DNA from: Limnobacter sp. | GTDB taxonomy: Bacteria > Pseudomonadota > Gammaproteobacteria > Burkholderiales > Burkholderiaceae_B | Length of the DNA: 5,159 nucleotides | Reading direction: 5' to 3' | NCBI GenBank assembly: GCA_012032215.1 | Contig: JAAURO010000160.1 | Span: 1 to 5,159 of the forward strand | Part shown: piece after piece, positions 1-5,159 of the stretch | How positions within the stretch are numbered: position 1 is the stretch's first letter | Layout: each line of letters starts with the position of its first letter | Translations under genes and position numbers: made by a program | The notes under the pieces: generated by a model | Databases searched by the model: none | The model's input: the letters and a program-made list of their open reading frames with translations, nothing else | What the model was told of the DNA's origin: nothing

Positions 1-69
1 ATACGCTGGAAAGTAGACTACTTTGTCGAACGCCTTGATAACCCGCTTGGAGAGGTTTCCATCAAGGCT
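1..69 (-). pseudogene. Post-stop continuation of the GGDEF domain (partial, runs off the window)
   Basis: Reading past the TGA in the unchanged frame gives 23 open codons, including SLDGNLSKRVIKAFDKVV. This fits the helix that follows the GGDEF motif in diguanylate cyclases (the region usually resembling 'la.RvlkAf..Pv'). There is no frame change between the two parts, so a single substitution creating TGA (for instance from CGA or TGG) explains the break. The remainder of the domain lies outside the window. Identification rests on a short resemblance to the family pattern. Confidence 0.55.
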
Positions 70-72
70 TCA
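70..72 (-). other. In-frame TGA interrupting the GGDEF domain
   Basis: The TGA follows ...GGDEFAVIVSQAY and precedes in-frame GGDEF-like sequence. TGA is also the natural terminator of queA and of the lipoprotein gene in this window, so general recoding of TGA is unlikely. The cause could be a real nonsense mutation or a base-call error. Confidence 0.6.
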
Positions 73-1374
73 GTAAGCCTGACTGACAATTACTGCAAAT
101 TCATCGCCGCCCATCGTGCAACCACAGTCCACACTTCGACATACATTCATGAGCAAGTCAGCGGTGGACTTCAGCACCTGATCACCAGCCTTGTGCCCCA
201 AGCTGTCGTTCACGGTTTTGAAGCCATCCAGGTCGATAAACATCAGGCCCAGCGACTCACCCGCAATCAGTTGCGAAACACGTTTGGCAAGGGTGAGATC
301 GAAGCCGCGGCGGTTCATGACCCGGGTAAGCGCGTCTTTCTCGACAGCCTCTTTCAGGTCGCGCATATTGCGCTGAATACTCACATCATCGACCATCAAG
401 ATTCCGTAATCTGAGCCATCGGTGCTGCTCATGTGAAACCGCAATTGCAGCACTTTGCCGCTCTCCAGCTCCAGCTCTACGCTGTCTCGGCGCGCATACA
501 GGTGATTGCGAATCAACTCGGGCATGACGGCAAGCTGATGGCGCACAGGCCGCGCATTGGACAGCAAGTCCACCAAACTGTGGGTATCTGGTTCGGGCCA
601 GGTGCTGTCTATCATTTCAGCCAGCGCCTTGTTGATGTACAACACCCTGGAAAAAGCATCCAGATAGGCCACGCCCGTGGTCATGGTCGATAAAATCAAT
701 TCGAGGCGGTTGCGCTCCAGTTCCAGCTCTGAGGCACCGCGGCGAATTTCTCCGAACTGGTTTTCAATGGCTTCTGCCATGGCGTTAAAAGTGGTGCCCA
801 GCTCAGCCAATTCGTCGGAACCACGGAAGCTCAAGCGAACGCCGGTCTGCCCTGCCTGCAAAGCCACGGCCTTGTCACGCAGGGTCATGAGTTTGGTGGA
901 CAAGGCCCCTGCCAAGGCAGACATGGCCAGGCAACTGCTTAAGGCCAGAAAAAATACGGTAATGGCGGTAAGCAGAAAGGTTTCTTTTTTGGCATTGGAC
1001 AACCGTGTATCAGATACCGTGACGGAGAGGCTGAATTCGGAACCAGGAAGGGCAATACTGCGTGTAGAAGAATCAGGATTAATGGCAGACCCAATCTGCA
1101 GTACCACACCATCGCCCTGCAACACACGAATCTGATCCACCAAAAAAGCCTGTCGAAGCCCGTTGGCCCAGTTAGAAACCGCATTCAGCGTGTGCAACCG
1201 CGCTTTTGAGTTCGAGTAATCGTGGAGCACATCGCTTTGTATCTGTGTCAACTTCAGTTCCAGCGATCTGTCTATCTTGCGCGCCATGTAAAAGGTCTGC
1301 CCAGCCACCAGCACAGCCCCAAGCAAGACATGGGTCAGAAAGGTTGCCAGAATCCACTTCCATTTAATTGCCAT
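70..1374 (-). CDS. Membrane-bound HAMP-PAS-GGDEF diguanylate cyclase, cut short by an in-frame stop
   Basis: Predicted inner-membrane sensor that would make cyclic di-GMP from two GTP. The 434-residue frame has a signal-anchor TM at about 7-29, a periplasmic segment at about 30-132, a second TM at about 133-157, HAMP-like sequence at about 158-207 and a helical linker. A PAS-like region follows at about 220-335 (TTGVAYLDAFSRVLYIN near 232-248). The GGDEF domain starts at DALTRVMNRRGF (347-358), continues through FIDLDGFKTVNDSLGH (379-394), and has RSVD at 413-416 (the RxxD inhibitory I-site, correctly spaced) and GGDEF at 422-426. Only eight residues follow before TGA, whereas the family normally has roughly 45-60 more. 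The same frame continues beyond the TGA with GGDEF-like sequence to the window edge, so this is a truncated or nonsense-mutated gene. ATG at 1374 is chosen because it sits just before the first TM; no clear Shine-Dalgarno is visible. Domain assignment is firm; the sensed signal is unknown, and activity of the truncated form is doubtful. Confidence 0.85.
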   Translation of the reverse strand: MAIKWKWILATFLTHVLLGAVLVAGQTFYMARKIDRSLELKLTQIQSDVLHDYSNSKARLHTLNAVSNWANGLRQAFLVDQIRVLQGDGVVLQIGSAINPDSSTRSIALPGSEFSLSVTVSDTRLSNAKKETFLLTAITVFFLALSSCLAMSALAGALSTKLMTLRDKAVALQAGQTGVRLSFRGSDELAELGTTFNAMAEAIENQFGEIRRGASELELERNRLELILSTMTTGVAYLDAFSRVLYINKALAEMIDSTWPEPDTHSLVDLLSNARPVRHQLAVMPELIRNHLYARRDSVELELESGKVLQLRFHMSSTDGSDYGILMVDDVSIQRNMRDLKEAVEKDALTRVMNRRGFDLTLAKRVSQLIAGESLGLMFIDLDGFKTVNDSLGHKAGDQVLKSTADLLMNVCRSVDCGCTMGGDEFAVIVSQAY

Positions 1375-1508
1375 AAAGTAATGCCACGGGCCAACAGCCC
1401 AAGAAATTTTGTGCGTATTCCTGCAAGTATCCTTGTTGGTTAGCCTTGGTTAATCCCTCAAGCGGGTTCTTCAGTAGCCTTGTAAGTCTGACACCGCGAA
1501 AAAACCTT

Positions 1509-1544
1509 CCCAAACAACCCAAACAACCCAAACAACCCAAACAA
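1509..1544. repeat. Perfect 9-bp tandem repeat, four copies of CCCAAACAA
   Basis: Four uninterrupted identical copies of CCCAAACAA lie in the intergenic region between the GGDEF gene and tRNA-Leu, ending about 12 bp before the proposed -35 of the tRNA promoter. The next bases (GCC) start a degenerate fifth unit. A head-to-tail short repeat like this can change copy number by slippage. No function is evident; an effect on tRNA-Leu or GGDEF-gene transcription is only a possibility. Confidence 0.9.
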
Positions 1545-1556
1545 GCCATATTTTTG

Positions 1557-1585
1557 TTGCGCCTGGCTTTAAACTTTGGCATACT
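1557..1585 (+). promoter_or_regulatory. Possible promoter for tRNA-Leu
   Basis: TTGCGC (1557-1562) and CATACT (1580-1585) are separated by 17 bp, and the -10 ends 10 bp before the mature tRNA 5' end. Matches to the sigma-70 consensus are partial (3/6 and 4/6). Position and spacing support it more than the hexamers do. Confidence 0.35.
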
Positions 1586-1595
1586 TCTTCGCTTC

Positions 1596-1682
1596 GCCGA
1601 GGTGGCGGAATTGGTAGACGCGCTGGATTCAAAATCCAGTGGTAGTAATATCGTGCGGGTTCGATTCCCGCCCTCGGCACCA
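1596..1682 (+). tRNA. tRNA-Leu (anticodon CAA), CCA encoded
   Basis: An 87-nt class II tRNA that decodes UUG leucine codons. The acceptor stem GCCGAGG (1596-1602) pairs with CCTCGGC (1672-1678), followed by discriminator A and an encoded CCA (1680-1682). The anticodon stem is CTGGA/TCCAG with loop TTCAAAA, placing CAA at 1630-1632. The long variable arm of leucine tRNAs follows at about 1640-1654. The T arm is GCGGG-TTCGATT-CCCGC. All stems pair cleanly, so the gene appears functional. It lies about 107 bp upstream of queA on the same strand with no clear terminator between, so read-through into queA is possible. Confidence 0.97.
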
Positions 1683-1789
1683 AATTGGGGTTTTACAACG
1701 CTCTGTATAAGCCCAAGCACCACCGAAAACACCCCCGAAAACTGTATACGAAGTAGAATCTAGCGCCTTCAAACCATTCCCTGGCCTTT

Positions 1790-2874
1790 ATGAAGCTGTC
1801 TGATTTCGATTTTCTACTGCCAGATTCCCTGATTGCGCAACACCCCCCTGCGGTACGCGGCAATTCCCGGTTACTGGTAGCAAGCAAGCCCCTGCAAGAT
1901 CAACTCTTTCCCCACATCCTGAGCCTGCTTTCGCCCAACGATTTGCTGGTGCTTAACAACACACGGGTTATCAAGGCACGGCTGTTTGGGCACAAAGCCA
2001 GCGGCGGCAAGGTGGAAATCATGGTTGAACGCATTACCAATGCGCACAGCTTTGTGGCCATGATAAAGGCCAGCAATGCCCCCAAACCGGGCACCGTGAT
2101 TGAATTGCCAGGCCAAACCCGGGTTGAAGTAACGGGCAGAGACCACGCCCTGTTTGTGTTGAAGGTGCTGGAATGCCCACTGGGGCTGGATGCCCTGCTA
2201 GAGCAATACGGCACCTTGCCCCTGCCGCCCTACATTACCCACGCCGCCACAGAAACCGACGAGCAACGCTATCAAACCGTGTACGCCAAACAACCCGGTG
2301 CAGTGGCCGCACCTACCGCCGGGCTACACTTCACCGATGAAATACTGCAAGCACTGGCTGCCAAAGGGGTAGAAATTGTCAACATCACGCTGCACGTGGG
2401 TGCAGGCACGTTTTACCGGTTAAAAGCGAAAACATAGCCCAACACCAAATGCACCGTGAGCGCTATGAAATTGCTGGTTCAGTAATAAACCGCCTGCTGG
2501 AAACCAAGAGAAACGGCGGGCGCATTGTGGCAGCAGGCACCACCTCGCTAAGGGCACTTGAAGCCTGGGCCCAGGAAACAGGCACAGATTTGCATGCCAA
2601 CCTAAACAAGACGCACAGCACCCTAAGCAACCAGAATGATCAGCCACACCGGGGCGACACCGATATTTTTATTACCCCCGGCTTTCAATTCAAAGCCGTT
2701 GATTGCCTGATTACCAATTTTCACCTGCCTAAAAGCACCCTGCTAATGCTGGTAAGCGCCTTTGCAGGCGTAGACCAGATTCAGGCAGCCTACGCCCACG
2801 CCATTGCCCAGGAATACCGGTTTTTTAGCTACGGCGATGCCATGTGGCTAAACCGGCTTGCCCAAAAAACCTGA
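1790..2874 (+). pseudogene. queA: S-adenosylmethionine:tRNA ribosyltransferase-isomerase QueA, split by a -1 frameshift
   Basis: QueA transfers and isomerises the ribosyl part of SAM onto preQ1 in tRNA, giving epoxyqueuosine, the penultimate step of queuosine synthesis in the cytosol. The N-terminal part (1790-2437, 215 codons) opens with the family start MKLSDFDFLLPDSLIAQHP and contains LVLNNTRVIKARLFGHK, YGTLPLPPYI, AVAAPTAGLHFT and HVGAGTF. The frame then runs into TAG. The C-terminal part, open from about 2413 to 2874 in the other frame, continues as [20 protein letters not shown], then [44 protein letters not shown] and [10 protein letters not shown]. Adding one T to the TTTT at 2411-2414 joins them exactly ([16 protein letters not shown]) into a 361-residue protein, close to the usual length of about 350. 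As written, no full-length enzyme is made. No strong Shine-Dalgarno precedes the ATG; the conserved N-terminus fixes the start. Confidence 0.93.
2411..2414 (+). other. queA: Frameshift site in queA (one T missing from TTTT)
   Basis: HVGAGTF is read in one frame up to this run, and [13 protein letters not shown] in the next frame immediately after it. A fifth T would restore ACG TTT TTA CCG GTT, giving T-F-L-P-V. It is not a canonical -1 slippery heptamer in the reading frame, so programmed frameshifting is unlikely. Confidence 0.85.
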
Positions 2875-3606
2875 GCAAAAGAGTGTCACTCAAAACTACC
2901 GCTCCCAGCAGGATTGCTGCCACCACCGGGATTGCCCCCTCCTCCTCCAGGATTGCCGCTTCCACCAGGACCACCGGCGGGGCACTGAGGCACCGCGTTG
3001 TAAGTCACCGCAAAATTACGGGTTGGTGTACTTCCATTGAATACGGACTTTTCCTCCAGAAGGGTCCAATTCCCATTTTTCCAAAGTTCCAGCCGAATTT
3101 TATCCACTGTCGTGCCTTGCTTTAAATCAGCAGAAAAGTCTTGCTTCAAATCACACCCACTAACGCTCCAGGTATCAGCCACCCACTGGGCTATTTTTGT
3201 AAATCCAGAAGACTCTGAAGAGGCATTGCGTAGCAGCGATACCCGAATCATGGAGTTTCTCCACTGTTCGCTTTCAATCGCGTTTTTCAGACGCATTTCC
3301 AGCGAGTACTTTACCAGCGCCGGGTCGGGGTCTACTTCTTTGGTTTGGCCACAATACTGGCCTTCCACCAAAGGAATATCCTGCACCAAGGCACGGCTTC
3401 CTTTGGAGAACACCGAAAGCGTCATGTGTTGCAACTGGCCGCCTGGCACACAATCAAGGCCACGGCCTGCAGTGGTGTAACCACGGCTTTGGCAATCGTC
3501 TGCCGAGCTTCCGCCCCAGTTGCCCTGCGGTGCTTCTTGCGGCAGCACAGACGGCACGTTTACAATCGCTCGGGTGCGGTCAGATGGCTGCACCACAGGC
3601 TTGATA

Positions 3607-3608
3607 CC
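3607..3608 (-). other. Second frameshift in the lipoprotein gene (one G missing)
   Basis: The middle frame reads NETLLIQDVAAAA and then becomes nonsense. Adding one G to the coding-strand GG gives ...AAA-GIKPVVQPSDRTRAIV and restores the first frame through to the stop at 2886. The GC-rich GCGGCGGCCGCGG context is a typical trouble spot for base calling. The sign is opposite to that of the first shift. Confidence 0.7.
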
Positions 3609-4105
3609 GCGGCCGCCGCCACATCCTGAATCAACAGGGTTTCGTTGGCAATATAAAACGGATAGGCCGCATTGCCATGTGCCTCCAGCAAATAGTTTTT
3701 GCGATCGCCGGGCAATTGAATGGTGACATCGCAATTGTCCACATAATGATCCATGTTAAAAGCAGTCAGGTGGGTGGTTTCGAACTTGACCACCAGGTTT
3801 TCAAAATCGTTGGAATCGTTTTGCACCAGGCCACTGCCTTCATAAGTCCACTGGGCAGTTTTTTCATCGTACGACCACAACGGAAAACTGTCGCCAGCCT
3901 TGTAAGGTTTACCCGTGCGCGGTCGCTCATGCGTTGAGGCAAGGGCATTTTCTATTTGCAAGGGCTTGTCGAATTTTTTCAAAGCCTGCCCATTGGCATC
4001 GCTGATGTTAATAAGGGAAAAGCCACCTGTAATAAACGTGCCATTACCGGGCTTTGCACTGCCCGCAGGCACAGTGCCACGGATGTCTGGCACAAAGCCG
4101 CCAGG

Positions 4106-4109
4106 AAAA
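4106..4109 (-). other. First frameshift in the lipoprotein gene (one extra T)
   Basis: On the coding strand the frame reads ...SPLQSESLEQF into a TTTT run and then becomes nonsense. Dropping one T gives F-PGGFVPDIRGTVPAG and stays open for 166 residues. The exact site could be anywhere from about 4106 to 4126, because both frames are open there. Confidence 0.7.
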
Positions 4110-4859
4110 CTGCTCAAGCGACTCACTCTGCAGCGGGCTGAAATACACCACCGAAGCAGTCAGCGGCCCTTTAACAGCCAATACCGCACCATTGGAACCA
4201 AGGGGAGCCGTGCCATCTGGAATGCTTACCCGCGTTTCACCCATGCGCCTTAACAGGGGTTGGCCCGAGCCGTTCAACACAGTATCCACACTGTAGAACT
4301 TGTCCGGAGTGCTCAGTACAAGCGCAGGCAGCCTGCCATCGCTGCGCGCAGCAAACACCGACTTGCTGATGGTTACGCCCAAACTGGAGTTATTCAACGA
4401 TGCAATTTTTTGATCTGCCAGACTGACCATTCGCACCTTGACAGGGCTATCTGTCAAGCTGGCCTCCGGAGGCCCTACCCGAACACCTGTTTCCACAAGT
4501 CCCACAGCACGGTTACCTGCCACCAGTGAAACCCTGGAACCTTTGTTAAAGCGGCCTTTCAAGCGCAGGGGGCCGCCCTTGTGCACAAAACTGCTGCCAT
4601 GCACTGCCTCATTGGAGTCGTTGTACACACCCTCGTCTGAATAAACAGACACATTGAAAGGGCCAGGAATAGATTCTCCCGTTTCAAAATCCACAAAGTC
4701 GAACATCATGAAATGGAACTCGTCTTGTACAGACTGGGCAGAAATGCTTGAAGGCGGATTGGCCGCGATAGAGTTGTCCCCTGAGCCGGAACACGCTGCC
4801 TGCAAGGCAGCCACCCCCACTGCCAACACACAGGTTAAATATTTTGTACGCACCGAATT

Positions 4860-4865
4860 CCCCCT
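4860..4865 (-). promoter_or_regulatory. Ribosome binding site supporting the GTG start of the lipoprotein gene
   Basis: AGGGGG lies six bases (AATTCG) upstream of the GTG at 4853-4851. Together with the signal peptide that follows at once, it supports this non-ATG start. No convincing promoter was found in the 119 bp between this gene and the upstream tRNA. Confidence 0.6.
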
Positions 4866-4972
4866 AAGAATGCACGAACCCCCCTAGGCTAAGAGGAAAC
4901 ACTCCAAAGGGAAATCGCCTGAATGTGGCACATCCAGATAACGTAATCAGGTGTGAGGAGGGAAACAAAGAA

Positions 4973-5049
<77 letters not shown>

Positions 5050-5059
5050 CGCGCACCGA

Positions 5060-5065
5060 ATTGTA
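5060..5065 (-). promoter_or_regulatory. Possible -10 element of the tRNA-Ile2 promoter
   Basis: TACAAT on the minus strand matches TATAAT at 5/6 and lies 10 bp before the mature tRNA 5' end, followed by a GC-rich TCGGTGCGCG discriminator as in stable-RNA promoters. No good -35 is seen: 17 bp upstream falls in the terminator stem (GGCCCT). Tentative. Confidence 0.3.
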
Positions 5066-5091
5066 CAACAAAAAAGCCCCGAAGGGCCTTT
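5066..5091 (-). terminator. Intrinsic terminator for the upstream minus-strand gene
   Basis: On the minus strand, AAAGGCCC-TTCG-GGGCTTTT forms an 8-bp stem (one G-U pair) with a stable TTCG tetraloop, followed by T6 then GTTG. It begins 15 bp after the stop codon of the gene that ends at 5106. On the plus strand the G-U pair becomes an A-C mismatch and the T run is poorer, so it acts mainly on the minus strand. It separates that gene from tRNA-Ile2. Confidence 0.82.
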
Positions 5092-5105
5092 CTGTGTGCT
5101 ACCAC

Positions 5106-5159
5106 TTACTCGAAGCTTCCACCGGTTGGTGGTGGAGGTGGCGGCGGTGGGGAGAAGGT
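5106..5159 (-). CDS. C-terminal end of a probable paralogue of the lipoprotein (partial)
   Basis: Only the last 17 codons and a TAA stop are in the window: TFS, eight consecutive prolines, then TGGSFE. The ending GSFE matches the last four residues of the lipoprotein gene just downstream (...SGSFE), and in both proteins a low-complexity tract of small or Pro residues precedes it. Frame choice is supported by the shared ending and by the terminator immediately after the stop. A tract of eight prolines would normally need elongation factor P for efficient translation. Function cannot be read from so short a piece; membership of the same family is an inference. Confidence 0.6.
   Translation of the reverse strand, partial: TFSPPPPPPPPTGGSFE

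Larger units (their letters stand above)
2886..4853 (-). pseudogene. Large secreted lipoprotein gene, broken by two compensating single-base frameshifts
   Basis: Three open segments in two frames (4853-4044, 4126-3560 open region, 3734-2886) join into one 655-residue protein. It begins with a lipoprotein signal peptide: basic MRTK, a hydrophobic core, then LQAAC with C21 as the lipidation site. Serine at +2 predicts the outer membrane. Residues about 45-245 look beta-rich and are unrecognised. Residues about 250-370 contain YKAGDSFPLWSYDEKTAQW, then EGSG, then THLTAFNMDHY. This resembles the module known from CILP/FAM171-type and bacterial Ig-like or carboxypeptidase-regulatory-like proteins. 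Cysteines at 374, 454, 468, 501, 567 and 624 could form three disulfides. The tail from about 625 is Gly/Pro/Asn-rich and ends GSGSFE. The gene converges on queA, whose stop is 11 bp away. Function unknown; a surface or adhesion role is inference. One-gene origin is strongly supported by the continuity of sense and the overall in-frame length. Confidence 0.82.

Noticed and set aside
70..72. TGA recoded as Trp or selenocysteine
   Set aside because: TGA ends queA and the lipoprotein gene normally, and a selenocysteine is not expected in a GGDEF domain.
193..1135. Several plus-strand open frames opposite the GGDEF gene
   Set aside because: Antisense shadows of a clearly recognisable protein gene; no family features in their translations.
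1364..1732. Minus-strand open frame with GAEGGNRTRT and LGCLGCLGCLG
   Set aside because: Antisense reading of tRNA-Leu and the tandem repeat; no independent coding sign.
1446..1763. Plus-strand open frame reading EVAELVDALDSKSSG..VRVRFPPSAP, with PKQPKQ repeats
   Set aside because: It is the well-known false translation of a tRNA-Leu gene plus the 9-bp repeat; the tRNA explains the sequence fully.
1683..1789. Promoter for queA (TATAAG at 1706, TAGAAT at 1754)
   Set aside because: Neither -10-like hexamer has a suitable -35 at 16-18 bp, so no promoter can be supported.
2405..2420. Programmed -1 frameshift in queA
   Set aside because: No in-frame X XXY YYZ heptamer is present, and QueA is not known to use frameshifting.
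2881..2891. GAGTGTCACTC palindrome between the convergent genes as a terminator
   Set aside because: The usable stem is only about 4 bp with a 3-nt loop and overlaps the stop codon; too weak to call.
4461..4474. 14-bp perfect palindrome GGCCTCCGGAGGCC
   Set aside because: It lies within coding sequence, has no unpaired loop or partner site, and one such palindrome in 5 kb is not remarkable.
3037..4529. Plus-strand open frames opposite the lipoprotein gene
   Set aside because: Their translations are featureless, and the minus strand carries a signal peptide and a domain-like pattern.
4861..4888. TAGGGGG repeated upstream of the lipoprotein gene
   Set aside because: One copy is the ribosome binding site; the other is a short chance match without spacing typical of an operator.

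Overview
The window looks like chromosomal DNA from a Gram-negative bacterium of moderate GC content, probably a betaproteobacterium. This rests on the style of the QueA protein, an outer-membrane-type lipoprotein, a membrane-bound diguanylate cyclase, and tRNA genes with encoded CCA ends. The genus cannot be settled from the sequence.

Layout, left to right. Positions 1-1374 (minus strand) hold a two-TM HAMP-PAS-GGDEF regulator whose frame is cut by a TGA just after the GGDEF motif. Family-like sequence continues in the same frame beyond it to the window edge. Positions 1375-1595 are intergenic, with a perfect 9-bp x 4 tandem repeat and a weak promoter. tRNA-Leu(CAA) lies at 1596-1682 (plus). 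queA (plus, 1790-2874) follows, broken by a one-base deletion at 2411-2414. Convergent to it is a large lipoprotein gene (minus, 4853-2886), split into three open segments by two single-base indels of opposite sign. Joining the segments gives a 655-residue secreted lipoprotein with an 'FPLWSYDE..W..EG' module, six non-lipobox cysteines and a Gly-rich tail ending GSFE. Further right are a CAT-anticodon tRNA best read as tRNA-Ile2 (minus, 5049-4973), an intrinsic terminator (minus, 5091-5066), and the last 17 codons of another minus-strand gene. That gene also ends GSFE, after a tract of eight prolines, so it is probably a tandem paralogue of the lipoprotein.

The most striking property is that all three substantially visible protein genes are interrupted, while both tRNAs look intact. 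Three of the four lesions are one-base indels in short homopolymers, which raises sequencing or assembly error. The fourth is an in-frame nonsense change. The alternative is real gene decay. Apart from that, the items of most biological interest are the probable tandem lipoprotein family with a shared C-terminal GSFE and the CILP/FAM171-like module inside it. I see no CRISPR array, insertion sequence, phage gene or defence system. The genes do not form one pathway: c-di-GMP signalling, tRNA queuosine modification, tRNA supply and a cell-surface protein simply lie side by side.
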